Source: Chlorobaculum tepidum TLS
GTDB taxonomy: Bacteria; Bacteroidota; Chlorobiia; Chlorobiales; Chlorobiaceae
DNA: 64,000 nucleotides
NCBI RefSeq assembly: GCF_000006985.1
Contig: NC_002932.3
Span: 271,501-335,500, forward strand
Direction of reading: 5' to 3'
The notes under the pieces were generated by a model that had not been told where the DNA came from, made no database searches, and worked only from the letters and a program-made list of their open reading frames with translations. The translations under genes and the position numbers were made by a program. This document shows positions 36,406 through 47,100 of this stretch, in pieces (positions within the stretch are counted from its first letter, which is position 1; each line of letters opens with the position of its first letter).

Positions 36406-38385
36406 TCATGCCGGAGAGTTTGCAACAGCTGTTTCCGAACTGACGATAGCGTCGATTTCCTCCGAATCGAGCGACTCCTTTTCAATCAAACGAGCAGCCA
36501 TTTCGTGCAGAATCCGGACATGCGCTGTAAGAATTTTTCGTGCATTGTCCATGCATTCGGTTATGATTCTGCGCACCTCGACATCGATCTGAAGAGCTGT
36601 ATCCTCGCTGTACTCCCTCACATGCGAATAGTCTTTGCCGAGAAAGACCTCCCTGTGTCCGTCGCCGTAATTGATCGGGCCGAGCTTGTCGCTCATACCC
36701 CAGTTTTTCACCATTTTCCGGGCAATCTCGGTTGCTTTTTCTATATCGTTGGCCGCGCCGGTGCTCACCTCATTGAAGATCAGCTCTTCTGCTGCCCGGC
36801 CGCCAAGTGCATAGGTGATCATGGCGATCAGGTACTCCCGGTTCTGGGTATAACGGTCTTCGAGCGGCAGGTAGGCGGTTTGGCCGAGGCTGCGGCCTCG
36901 CGGGATGATCGTGACCTTGTGAATCGGGTCGGAGCCGCTGGTGAATTTCGAGACGATTACATGGCCGGCCTCGTGATAGGCGGTCAGCTTTTTCTGCTCC
37001 TCGGAGATGTACATGCTCCGGCGTTCGGGGCCCATAAGAACCTTGTCGCGCGCCTCTTCGAAGTTGTCGGCGGTGATTTCGGTCTGGTTGTATCGCGATG
37101 CGAGCAAGGCCGCTTCATTGACCAGATTGGCCAGATCGGCTCCCGAGAAGCCCGGAGTGCTCTTGGCAATCGTCTCCAGATCGACCGAACTGTCAAGCGG
37201 CTTTTTTCTTGTGTGAATTTCCAGAATTGCTTTGCGTCCGCGAATGTCGGGTTTGTCGATGGTGATCTGCCGGTCGAACCTGCCAGGTCGCAACAGCGCG
37301 CTGTCGAGCACATCCGGGCGGTTGGTCGCAGCAATCAGGATCACGTTGTCCCTGGCGGTGAACCCGTCCATCTCCACCAGGAGCTGGTTTAGCGTCTGCT
37401 CACGTTCGTCGTGGCCGCCGCCGAGGCCCGCGCCACGGCTCCGGCCAACGGCGTCGATCTCATCGATGAAGACGATGCAGGGCGAATTCTTTTTGGCGGT
37501 TTCGAACAAATCCCGAACTCTCGCCGCGCCGACGCCGACGAACATCTCCACGAAATCAGCGCCCGAAATCGAGAAAAACGGTACCTTGGCTTCTCCGGCG
37601 ATTGCCTTGGCGAGCAATGTTTTGCCGGTTCCGGGAGGGCCGAGCAGCAGCACGCCTTTGGGGATTTTACCGCCGATCTTCTGGAACTTCTCAGGGTTCA
37701 TGAGGAACTCCACGGTCTCCTTCAGCTCCTCGATCGCTTCATCAACACCAGCCACATCATTAAACGTTACCTTGACGTCAAACTCGCTGATGAGTTTGGC
37801 TCGGCTCTTGCCAAAGCTGAAGATGTTTCTCTGTACGTCGTTCTGCATCGACATTCGTCTGAAGATGAAGAAGTAGGCGAAGCCGAACAGTCCCCACGGC
37901 AGCATGAGCAACAGAAAATTTGAAAACTCGTCGCTGCTCTGGGTGATCTTGACCTGGACGCCGCTCGCCGAAAGGCTGTCGGCCTGGGCGCGGTCGAAGC
38001 CCGGAAGCCTGACCATGAACTGGTCGGAGCGTACAGTGGAACCACTGGTCAGTCGAAGGCTGTCGGGCGCCTTGAGCTTTCCGGTTAGCAGGGCGGAGTT
38101 GTCCTGGCTGGTTTTGACGGTCACTTCAGACAGAGACCCTCCGGAAACAATTGAACGGTACTCATTATAGGAGATTTCCGGGGAGATGTCCTGGGAGAAA
38201 AAGCGCTGGAAAACAAAAAGACCAAGCACTGCCAGCATCAGGAAGAGGATGAACCTGGGGAATCTGTCCCCGTTTCCCTCCTTTCCGGGAAAGCGGTCGT
38301 CCTGATCCGTATCTCTGTCTGGCGGCATGAAACGGTTGTCGGGCCGGTTTCGCGGAGCCTTGTCGTTGCTTTTATTTGGCTGCAT
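36406..38385 (-). CDS. ftsH: ATP-dependent zinc metalloprotease FtsH
   Basis: 659 residues from the ATG at 38385 ([15 protein letters not shown]); the frame is open to 38460, and 25 further hydrophobic residues could be included. Two membrane helices (about 44-62 and 150-170) flank a periplasmic domain. The AAA+ module has Walker [20 protein letters not shown] and Walker [14 protein letters not shown], and the [18 protein letters not shown]. The protease site is [11 protein letters not shown] (HEAGH). It acts in the inner membrane on short-lived and misfolded proteins. It is coupled to the half-size permease downstream. Confidence 0.95.
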   Translation of the reverse strand: MQPNKSNDKAPRNRPDNRFMPPDRDTDQDDRFPGKEGNGDRFPRFILFLMLAVLGLFVFQRFFSQDISPEISYNEYRSIVSGGSLSEVTVKTSQDNSALLTGKLKAPDSLRLTSGSTVRSDQFMVRLPGFDRAQADSLSASGVQVKITQSSDEFSNFLLLMLPWGLFGFAYFFIFRRMSMQNDVQRNIFSFGKSRAKLISEFDVKVTFNDVAGVDEAIEELKETVEFLMNPEKFQKIGGKIPKGVLLLGPPGTGKTLLAKAIAGEAKVPFFSISGADFVEMFVGVGAARVRDLFETAKKNSPCIVFIDEIDAVGRSRGAGLGGGHDEREQTLNQLLVEMDGFTARDNVILIAATNRPDVLDSALLRPGRFDRQITIDKPDIRGRKAILEIHTRKKPLDSSVDLETIAKSTPGFSGADLANLVNEAALLASRYNQTEITADNFEEARDKVLMGPERRSMYISEEQKKLTAYHEAGHVIVSKFTSGSDPIHKVTIIPRGRSLGQTAYLPLEDRYTQNREYLIAMITYALGGRAAEELIFNEVSTGAANDIEKATEIARKMVKNWGMSDKLGPINYGDGHREVFLGKDYSHVREYSEDTALQIDVEVRRIITECMDNARKILTAHVRILHEMAARLIEKESLDSEEIDAIVSSETAVANSPA

Positions 38386-38723
38386 CGGGAGCTGTTTGGG
38401 TGATGCAAGATAACTTACGATGTAATAAGTAATTAAAAGTAAAACTTTGGCGGAAACCAAAAAGTTTATCGTGTGCCTGCTCTGGCAAGTTTTTTTGATG
38501 TGATTTTCTTGCCGCAGCCGGAGATATGGTTTCCATGGACCGTCCGGCGCTCATTTTTCCCGAGCTTGCTCAAATTCTCTTGTTATTGCCAAATGCAGTG
38601 AGAATTTTTTTAAATTCCATGCGTTTCGAAAGCGCTCTTGGAATATCTGCACGTTTAGATTTCCGGAAGATGCGCCTGACGTCACAATCTGCCGAAATTA
38701 TTTAACACCTGATCTTTCGTATT
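38386..38723. other. Divergent intergenic region, ftsH-gltX
   Basis: No gene seen in this stretch of about 340 bases. It should hold the divergent promoters of ftsH (minus) and gltX (plus). It is AT-rich on the ftsH side (38400-38460). I find no clear -35/-10 pair, inverted repeat or terminator. If the longer ftsH start at 38460 is used the gap shrinks to 263 bases. Confidence 0.5.
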
Positions 38724-40235
38724 ATGGCCGGTCAAAAGGTTAGAACGCGATTTGCCCCATCTCCAACGGGATACCTCCATGTCGGCGGTCTTCGCACTGC
38801 ACTGTACAACTATCTGTTCGCCAAGAGAATGAACGGGGATTTCGTTATCAGGATCGAGGATACCGACCAGAGCCGCAAGGTCGAGGATGCTGAAAAGAAA
38901 CTCATCAGTACGCTCGAATGGGCTGGCATCATCGCTGATGAAAGCCCGATGCACGGCGGCAACTATGGCCCGTACGTGCAGTCGCAGCGTCTCTCCATCT
39001 ATCGTGACTACTGTACGCGTCTGCTCGAAGACAAAAACGCCTACTACTGCTTCTCGACCCCCGAGGAGCTCGAAGAGAACCGCCAGCTTCAGCTCAAACA
39101 GGGGCTTCAGCCCAAGTACAATCGCAAGTGGCTGCCCGAGGACATGGGTGGCAACATGCCGGAATCCGAAATCAAAAAGAAGCTCGACGAGGGCGCGCCT
39201 TACGTGGTGAGGATGAAGGTACCGGACTACGTTTCGGTCTGGTTCGAGGATATGATTCGCGGCCCGATCGAGTTCGATTCCGCCACCATCGACGACCAGG
39301 TGTTGATGAAGTCCGATGGTTTTCCGACCTACCACTTTGCCAGCGTCATCGACGATCACCTGATGGAGTTCACCCACATCATTCGTGGCGAGGAGTGGCT
39401 GCCTTCGATGCCGAAGCACCTGTTGCTCTACGAATTCTTTGGCTGGGAGCCGCCGAAGTTTGCGCACCTGCCGCTTTTGCTCAATCCCGACCGCTCCAAG
39501 CTCAGCAAGCGCCAGGGCGACGTGGCCGTGGAGGATTACATGCGCAAGGGCTACAGCAGCGAGGCGATTGTCAACTTCGTGGCGCTGCTTGGCTGGAACG
39601 AGGGCGAGGGGAGCGAGCAGGAGGTGTTCAGCATGGAGGAGCTGATCTCGAAGTTTTCGCTCGAACGGGTCGGCAAGGCTGGCGCTGTGTTCAACGTCGA
39701 AAAGCTCTCGTGGCTGGAGAAGCAGTATATCAAGACCCGGCCTGTTGAAAAGATCGTGGGCAACATCAAGCCGGTGCTCCAGGCGAAGCTGGCCGAGTTC
39801 TCGCCGGAGATGTCCGTCGAGCGCATCACTTCCGACGACTATCTTGCCAAGGTGGTCGAGCTGATGCGGGAGCGCGTCAATTTCGAGCACGAGTTCGTGA
39901 CCTTCAGCAGCTACTTCTTCTTCGAGCCGGAAAGTTATGAAGAGGAGGCCGTGGCCAAGCGCTGGACGCCCAACGTGCCACCGCTGCTTCAGGAGTTTGC
40001 CGATCTACTCGAAGCGAACGACGACTTTACCGCCGAAAACATCGAGGCGCAGCTCAAGGCGTTCGTGGCTCCGAAAGGCTTGAAGCCCGCCGTGCTGATT
40101 CATCCGATCAGGATCGCCGTCTCTGGCGTCAGCTTTGGCCCGAGCCTCTACCACATGCTCGAAGTGCTTGGCAAAGAGGCGGTGCTTCGCCGCATCCGCC
40201 GCGCCATCGAGCGCATCGAAGTGCCGGCAGCCTGA
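38724..40235 (+). CDS. gltX: Glutamate-tRNA ligase
   Basis: 503-residue class I aminoacyl-tRNA synthetase. HIGH-type motif in [20 protein letters not shown] (about 9-28), IEDTDQSR (about 42), and the KMSKS-type loop [11 protein letters not shown] (about 256). The C-terminal half is the anticodon-binding helical domain. Because gatA is also present, the enzyme may be non-discriminating and charge tRNA-Gln with Glu; a gene search elsewhere would be needed. tRNA-Phe follows. Confidence 0.96.
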
Positions 40236-40333
40236 TCGTCCGATCCCGGGGCATTCCGGTGCCCCGCGGTCGGAAAAAGTTCTTTTTTGTTTGGCGTTAA
40301 AAAGGCAATTGCTATATTCACCTCACTCCAATT

Positions 40334-40409
40334 GGACAGATAGCTCAGTTGGTAGAGCAAAGGACTGAAAATCCTTGTGTCGGGGGTTCGATTCCCTCTC
40401 TGTCCACCA
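40334..40409 (+). tRNA. tRNA-Phe (anticodon GAA)
   Basis: 76 bases including encoded CCA. Acceptor GGACAGA pairs with TCTGTCC, discriminator A. Anticodon stem AAGGA/TCCTT encloses loop CTGAAAA with anticodon GAA. T-arm contains GGGTTCGATTCCC. The encoded CCA contrasts with tRNA-Lys, tRNA-Leu and tRNA-Ala in this window, which lack it. Confidence 0.96.
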
Positions 40410-40424
40410 AAAAACTGCCCTCAA

Positions 40425-40456
40425 AGCCCCTGAATCTTCAGGGGTTGTTGCTTTTA
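40425..40456 (+). terminator. Terminator after tRNA-Phe
   Basis: Stem CCCCTGA (40427-40433) / TCAGGGG (40438-40444), loop ATCT, followed by a T-rich tail TTGTTGCTTTT. Confidence 0.65.
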
Positions 40457-40846
40457 TGGCGCTCCTCCCTCTCTTTTTCAGCCTTCCGGCCAGCACATAT
40501 ATTTTGCTTCTGTGGGCCATTTTTCGCAGTTCGGTTGTGCATCAAACAGAGCCGGAACTGATTATTTTGCTGCTTGCGGTAGCGCTCCTGAATGGATCGA
40601 CAGACGGGCGAGTGCCCCATCCTCAGGCTTGCTGGTGGTGATGAAATGACGGGAAAGCGCTATCTTGATGAAATTTTTACTGTCTCATTGCGATAGTTGC
40701 GGGTTTAACAAGATCGTTGGCCAAGTCCTGGATATGCGCATCCGAGTCCTTCTTTTTCCTTCAATCTTTCTCGTGCAGGTTGTTCAGGCTTCCTGCCCGT
40801 TGTGCGGTGATTCCGTCAGCCCGTTTTCCCATCCTCAGCTTCCGGT
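40457..40846. other. Intergenic region upstream of crtC
   Basis: About 390 bases without a supportable gene. Short open frames here (for example 40665-40850, ending with an ATGA overlap on crtC) have no family character and no good start signal. The region probably carries the crtC promoter. I see no strong -35/-10 pair or palindrome. Confidence 0.45.
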
Positions 40847-41995
40847 ATGAACATCACGACCGATTCTCTTCAGCAGGCATGGCACCGGCTCGATGCTCCG
40901 GGTTCCTACGAGTGGTGGTATTTCGATGCCGAAGATGAATCAGAAGGAATCTCCGTAGTTTTTATCTGGTTTGTCGGCTTTGCTTTTTCGCCCTACTACC
41001 TGAGCCATTACGAGGAGTGGAAAGCCCATCGCCGGGACGACCAGCCATATCCGCTAGACTACGGAGGCTTCAGCTTTCAGCTCTATCAGGATGGTCGCGA
41101 AACCATCAATTTCATCAAGGAAGGGGGGCGTGAGCTTTTCGCCTCCGAAGATGGTGGAATCGGTGTGCGGTTCGAGGGGAACCGTTTCGTTTACGATCCC
41201 CTGCGCGACGAGTATCGCCTCAGCATCGACTTTTCATTTCCGGCTCGCGACCGATCGGTTCAGGCATCCTTCTCTTTTCGCCCTCTGCACCGTTTCGATT
41301 ACCACTTCGATACCGATCTGCACGCTGGCGTCGATTTCCGTCACCAGTGGGTTCTGAGCGTCCCCAAAGCCGAGGTGCATGGCCTGCTCGATATCACATC
41401 GCTTTCGTCGGACAAACGTCAGGTTCTGCAATTCCGTGGACGGGGCTACCACGACCACAATCTCGGCACCGTACCGATGTACGAATCAATCGACCGGTGG
41501 TACTGGGGGCGGACTTTTTCGAGACGTTGCGACCTGATCTATTACGTGGTTTTTTTGCGCGGCTGTTCCGCCGAGCCACAGGCGGTACTTATGCTTCTCG
41601 ATCATAAAACTGGACGGCAGTCAACGTTCGACGCAGTACGTGTCAGCGAGAGTCGCTTTACCAGAGGGCTGTTTGCACCGGTTCACGGAAAAACATTACG
41701 GCTCGAAGCGGAAGGCGTTAGCGTGGAGGTGCAGCACCAAAAGGCGCTCGATACCGGCCCGTTCTACCTCCGGTACACCTCACTGCTCTCGATGATGATC
41801 GGGGAGGAGGCGCAGGAGGAGGTGAGAGGTATCTCTGAGTTTCTGAATCCTGCACCGCTGAAGTCGAGGTTGATGCAATTTTTTACGGCAAGTCGTGTCT
41901 GGCGTGCTGGCAAGCAATCTGCCATGTATGTCCTGTACAATTTTTTCAAGCACCGATTTGAAAGGGTTCATAGGATAAATAGGAAAAAATTTTAA
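40847..41995 (+). CDS. crtC: Carotenoid 1,2-hydratase (CrtC-type)
   Basis: 382 residues with a lipocalin-like double-domain pattern. The N-terminal motif APGSYEWWYFDAEDE (about 17-31) and the RGYHDHNLGTVPM core (about 201-213) are those of CrtC, which adds water to the terminal double bonds of acyclic carotenoids and leads to chlorobactene derivatives in green sulfur bacteria. The Asp/Glu and Trp residues of these motifs are present. The gene lies directly upstream of petC-petB (151-base gap). Alternative: a general AttH/lipocalin hydratase fold protein. Confidence 0.82.
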   Translation: MNITTDSLQQAWHRLDAPGSYEWWYFDAEDESEGISVVFIWFVGFAFSPYYLSHYEEWKAHRRDDQPYPLDYGGFSFQLYQDGRETINFIKEGGRELFASEDGGIGVRFEGNRFVYDPLRDEYRLSIDFSFPARDRSVQASFSFRPLHRFDYHFDTDLHAGVDFRHQWVLSVPKAEVHGLLDITSLSSDKRQVLQFRGRGYHDHNLGTVPMYESIDRWYWGRTFSRRCDLIYYVVFLRGCSAEPQAVLMLLDHKTGRQSTFDAVRVSESRFTRGLFAPVHGKTLRLEAEGVSVEVQHQKALDTGPFYLRYTSLLSMMIGEEAQEEVRGISEFLNPAPLKSRLMQFFTASRVWRAGKQSAMYVLYNFFKHRFERVHRINRKKF

Positions 41996-42146
41996 CTTCG
42001 GCGTTAAGCTTTACAATCAATCCGTGTTCCCGGCATCCTCACCAAGCCTGAACAAGGGCACATTCCGGTGAAGTATTCACGAGATGCCGTCAGGCGGTTG
42101 ATGCTTTCTTGATTCATACACCTCAAGTTATTTAAAGGAGATAGTA

Positions 42147-42692
42147 ATGGCGCAAACTGGTAATTTCAAAAGCCCGGCAAGAATGAGTTCGCTGGGTCAG
42201 GGAGCCGCTCCCGCTTCAGCCGGTGCGGTTACCGGCGGCAAACCTCGTGAAGAGGGGCTCAAAGGAGTCGATTTCGAACGCAGAGGTTTTCTGCAAAAGA
42301 TTGTCGGCGGAGTGGGCGCTGTCGTTGCAGTCAGCACGCTCTATCCGGTTGTCAGGTACATTGTTCCGCCAGCCAAAAAGATCAAGATCGTCAACGAGCT
42401 TGCTGTCGGTCCGGCATCGGATGTTCCGAACGGCACGGGAAAAATTTACCAGTTCAATGACGACAAGGTTATCGTGGTCAATCATGGGGGCTCCCTGACA
42501 GCGGTCAGCGCCATCTGCACGCACCTTGGCTGCCTGGTGCACTGGGATGAAGCCGCTGACATGATTGCGTGCCCCTGCCACGGCGCAAAGTACACGCAGG
42601 ATGGCAAGATCATCTCCGGACCTCAGCCCTTGCCGCTGAAGCAGTACAAGGTAAAGATTGAGGACGGTAAGATTGTTGTTTCGATAGCGTAA
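42147..42692 (+). CDS. petC: Rieske iron-sulfur protein of the cytochrome bc complex
   Basis: 181 residues. The N-terminal soluble part leads to a twin-arginine-like signal anchor (about 45-70, ERRGFLQKIVGGVGAVV). The Rieske domain binds [2Fe-2S] through CTHLGCLVHW (about 119-128) and CPCHGAKY (about 138-145) cysteines and histidines. AAGGAG lies six bases before the ATG. It is the electron donor to cytochrome c and partner of cytochrome b encoded next; quinol oxidation in the photosynthetic chain of green sulfur bacteria. Confidence 0.96.
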   Translation: MAQTGNFKSPARMSSLGQGAAPASAGAVTGGKPREEGLKGVDFERRGFLQKIVGGVGAVVAVSTLYPVVRYIVPPAKKIKIVNELAVGPASDVPNGTGKIYQFNDDKVIVVNHGGSLTAVSAICTHLGCLVHWDEAADMIACPCHGAKYTQDGKIISGPQPLPLKQYKVKIEDGKIVVSIA

Positions 42693-42728
42693 TTATCCAA
42701 TACCTGAAACTCAAGGGAGTCAACTCAT

Positions 42729-44015
42729 ATGGCTGAAAATACCCAAAATCCGGCCGCAGGTACTGCACCTGCCAAGCCGAAACCGGCGGTCCCAGGTGCG
42801 GCAAAGCCCGCCGCCCCCGGAGCTGCCAAACCCGCTGCCAAAGCCCCCGCCAAACCGGCGGCTCCGGCGGCCACCGCACCCTCCGGCGTCTACAAACCTC
42901 CGGTAGATCGTCCGGATCCGAATCCTTTCAAAGATTCCAAAATGAGCGGCGTGGCCTCATGGTTCCAGGAGCGTTTTTACGTGCTCAATCCGATCATCGA
43001 TTACATGAAGCACAAAGAGGTGCCGAAGCATCGCCTCTCCTTCTGGTACTACTTCGGCGGTCTCGGACTGTTCTTCTTCATCATCCAGATCCTCACCGGT
43101 CTGCTTTTGTTGCAGTACTACAAGCCGACCGAAACCGACGCTTTCTCTTCGTTCCTGTTCATCCAGGGCCAGGTTCCTTTTGGCTGGCTGATCCGCCAGA
43201 TTCACGCATGGAGTGCCAACCTGATGATCCTGATGCTGTTCATCCACATGTTCAGCACCTTCTTCATGAAGTCTTACCGCAAACCGCGTGAGCTGCTGTG
43301 GGTCAGCGGCTTCATTCTTCTCGTGCTCACCCTCGGCTTCGGCTTCACCGGCTACCTTCTGCCGTGGAACGAGCTGGCCTTCTTCGCTACCCAGGTCGGT
43401 ACAGAAGTTCCGAAGGTGGCTCCGGGCGGCGCTTTCCTGGTCGAGATTCTGCGTGGCGGTCCCGATGTTTCCGGCGAGACTCTTACCCGCATGTTCTCGC
43501 TGCACGTCGTGCTGCTTCCCGGCCTGGTGATGCTGGTGCTGGCTGCTCACCTGACCCTCGTGCAGGTGCTCGGCACCTCGGCTCCGATCGGCTACAAAGA
43601 GGCCGGTCTCATCAAAGGCTACGACAAGTTCTTCCCGACCTTCCTTGCCAAGGACGGCATTGGCTGGCTTATCGGCTTCGCCCTGCTTGTCTATCTGGCC
43701 GTGATGTTCCCCTGGGAGATTGGCGTGAAGGCAAACCCGCTCTCCCCGGCTCCGGTGGGCATCAAGCCGGAATGGTACTTCTGGGCGCAGTTCCAGTTGC
43801 TCAAGGACTTCAAGTTCGAGGGGGGTGAGCTTCTGGCCATCATTCTTTTCACCATCGGTGGCGTTGTCTGGATGCTGGTCCCGTTCCTCGATCGTCAGGC
43901 TTCGCAGGAGAAGAAAAGCCCCATGTTCACCATCTTTGGTCTGCTGGTTCTGGCTTTCCTGCTCATCAACACCTACAGGGTCTATGACTCTTATGTTCTG
44001 CACCTGCCGAAATAA
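42729..44015 (+). CDS. petB: Cytochrome b of the cytochrome bc complex
   Basis: 428 residues. The membrane part has eight hydrophobic helices with the two His pairs for hemes bL and bH ([20 protein letters not shown] around residue 155-175, and [21 protein letters not shown] around 258-278) and the [12 protein letters not shown] (PEWY) Qo motif near residue 345. It is a single-chain form that fuses the b6-like and subunit IV-like parts. The first about 55 residues are an unusual Ala/Pro/Lys repeat ([20 protein letters not shown]). It follows petC by 36 bases. No cytochrome c1 gene follows. Confidence 0.96.
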
Positions 44016-44038
44016 GTGATTGGTTCGATATGCAAATA

Positions 44039-44072
44039 GAAAAAGCCCGGAAATCCGGGCTTTTTCTATTTG
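44039..44072. terminator. Bidirectional terminator between petB and the GH13 gene
   Basis: AGCCCGG-AAAT-CCGGGCT (7-bp stem) with A run left and T run right; works for both converging transcripts. Confidence 0.85.
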
Positions 44073-44110
44073 GCGCTTTTAGCGGGAAGCGGCCGTTGTG
44101 GATGACCGGC

Positions 44111-47100
44111 TTACTTTTTGCCTGCTGCCAGTTTCAGCAGTGCCCCCAGTTCGTAGCCGCTGATGAAAGCGGACATTTCGAGCTTTTCGATGGCGTCGAG
44201 CCATGTTTGCAAAACGGTTTTGCCACTCGGCGATTCGTTCAGCATCAGATTCTGCACCATGAGCCATGAGGCGAGCAGGGTGAGCTGGCGTTCGCGGAAC
44301 CACTCTTTGCCGTGCAGGTGCTGTACCTGCATGAAGGTTCTGAAGTGGTGGTCGCCCGATTCGTGTAGAGTTCTGATTGAAGCCATGAGCTGCTCATCCG
44401 GAGTTTCATTGTTGCCGGGTTCTGTCCTTGGCGAGAGCAGGCAGGAGATGAGATCGACAGCTTCCGCGCTGTTGACCGGCCAGGAGGAGGTGGCTTTGTC
44501 GGTGAAGACCTTTTTTAGGGTATTGCCGAGCAGCCACTGGCCGATGATCTGCTTTTCGAGAAGCCCGTTTTCGCGTACCATCTCCTGAATGCAATTAAGG
44601 GCGATCAGGGGTTTGGCCAGCGAGTGAAATGTTTGGTTCGTTTCTTCGTCGAGGCCGAGCGAAACTTGCACGCGCTTGATGTTCTCCACTTCTTCGAGCA
44701 GCGATTCGTAGCCGAGGGCTCTGAGGTAGCTGTTCGCGGCTTTTTCGGCAATGCCGGAGGGCGGCGTCAGCGGCTGCTCCATGATCTCCGCAAAGCGTTC
44801 CGCAACGGCTTCGAGCAGCGATTCGCACTGCATTCCGAACGCTTCGGCGAATTTTTCCGGTTTGCCGAATGCGCTCTTTTCCGATTTGATAAAGCTTTCA
44901 ATTGCTGTGGCTACGATCTGGTGAATCGGCCGCAGGCTCATCGAGAGTGCTTCGATTTCAATCGACGCGACACCCCGTCCGTTCAGCTCCTCGCAGACCT
45001 GATCGTACGGTTTGAGCTTCGAAGGCCGGACGACGCGGAACTCCATGAAGAGATTGTACTGGTAGCCGCCAAGCGCGATGTACAGGCCATCATTTCGCAC
45101 TTGCGAGCACGAGCGGATGAACTCCAGGCCGCTTCTCTGGTCGCGGAAGATGACGTAGCTGTCGTGCTCGCTGGGTAGCGAGAGCGCGTCGCCGAGCAGC
45201 GTCTGCTTCATCGAACCGTTGTCGAGCTTTCCGGTGGAGATCCGTATCCACCCCTCCGAGGCTTCGTAGCGGTTATTGAAGATAAAGAGGCTCTGCTTGC
45301 CGTTGTGCTGGTTGGTGTAGGCGAAGACGTTTTCGTTCACCTGTCCGTCCGGCGCGAAGAGGTCGAAGAGCTGGAAGTGCGCGACCCCTGCGAACAGCGA
45401 GCGCTGCTTCATGACCGGGAAGATTTCTCGGTAGTGCCGCTCGACCAACTCTTCGTCAGGGCGCTCGTCGTAGTAGGCTTTGGCGTACTCCATGCCATAC
45501 TTTTCGGTGAAGCCTTCCACCTGGCCATGGCCAATCATCGGCAGGCCCGGCATCGTCACCATCATCATGCAGACGCCGAAATATTTGTCGCCCCGTCCGA
45601 ACTGCGCGATGGCAGTATCCTCGTCGGGGTTGTTCATGAAGTTGACGTAGCGCTTCAGAATCTCCGCGTCGAACTCCAGCGTCTTTTTGATCAGCCCGCG
45701 GTAGCCCGCGTTGTCCTCCTTTTTGAGCATGTGCATGAAGGCGCTGTTGTAAACGCGGTGCATTCCGAGTGTGCGGACGAAGTAGCCTTCGAGCATCCAG
45801 AACGCCTCGGCGAGCAGCAGCGTGTCGGGTACTTCCTGGGCGACACGGTCAACTACCTCGCGCCAGAACTCCTGCGGCATGGCGGTCTCAAACTCGGCCA
45901 TGCTCATCGACCATGCGCCGCGTGACGGAATGCCCGGCGCGTGGCCGTGCATCGGGAACCAGAGACGCTGGATGTGCATTTTCGCCAGCACCATTGCCGC
46001 GTCGAAACGGATTATCGGGAACATGCGGGCCACGTGCAGAATCTGCTGGATCACCCCTTCGCGCACCTCCGGATCGAGGAAATTAAGCTGTGCCGTGTCG
46101 TTCCACGGCATGGAGGTGCCGTCGTTGCCGTGGTAGATGTAGCGCGTGTCGCCGGTCAGGTGATCGACCCGCTTGAAGGTAACCGCGGCGTCGGAGCGGT
46201 TCCAGTAGCCATCCTCGATGTGAATGCTGTAGCGGCTGTCTTTGCTCAGGTTCGGGCCGTTGTAGGTGTAGTTGGGATAGGGCGGCTCGGCGGTCGAGAG
46301 GAACCACTCGGGCCGGTTGCGCACCAGTTCCGAGTCGATGCCGGTGTGGTTCGGCACCATGTCGCTGGCGAGCCGGATGCCGCGCTGCATGGCGCGGTTG
46401 CGCAGATCGACGTAGCCCTTGTAGCCGCCGAGCTCGTGAGCGATCTCGTAACTTTCGAGCGCGTAGGCCGATGCTTTGGCTTCCGGATTGCCCTGAAGCT
46501 GCTTGATCTTGCGCGATGCGTAGCTGCGCTCCCAGAGGCCGATGAGCCAGAGGGCGGTGAAGCCACGACCGGCGAGCAGGTCGAGCTCCTCGTCCGGAAT
46601 ATCCTGCAATCGCGCGATGTGACGACCGTACTGGCGCGAGAGCTGGTCGAGCCAGACGTAGGTGCTCTTGGCGATCATCACCACTTCGGGCATCCACGAC
46701 GAATCGTGCGAGTAGCGCGCCGGAGCGTTCGCAAGATCGTCGTAGGAGGGCGCGTGCGCCTCCTTTTCGCCAAACGTGCCGCCATGAGTGGTCTGATCCT
46801 GAGCGAGATTTTCAAAAAAGAGGTAGCGATCTTCGTCTTCAATCAGCACGATGGCCTCGTCGAGCAGCGCCCGCCACGGTGAATCCGAAAGCAGGTCACC
46901 CCAGTGCAGCCTGATGAATCGAAGCTGGTCGAGCAGCGAGTCAGGCGCGTACCGCGATGGATTCAGGAGCAGCTCTTCCAGATTGCTTGCGCTACCGATG
47001 GGTCCCGAAGAGCGTATAGCCTGTTGCATGGCCTTCACAAGGTGCGGATAAGCCTGATCGCCATGCAGTTCATGATCAGAAATCAGTCTGGAAAACTCCT

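Noticed and set aside
40665..40850. 61-codon frame ending in an ATGA overlap with crtC
   Set aside because: No family resemblance, no ribosome-binding site; overlap alone is not enough.
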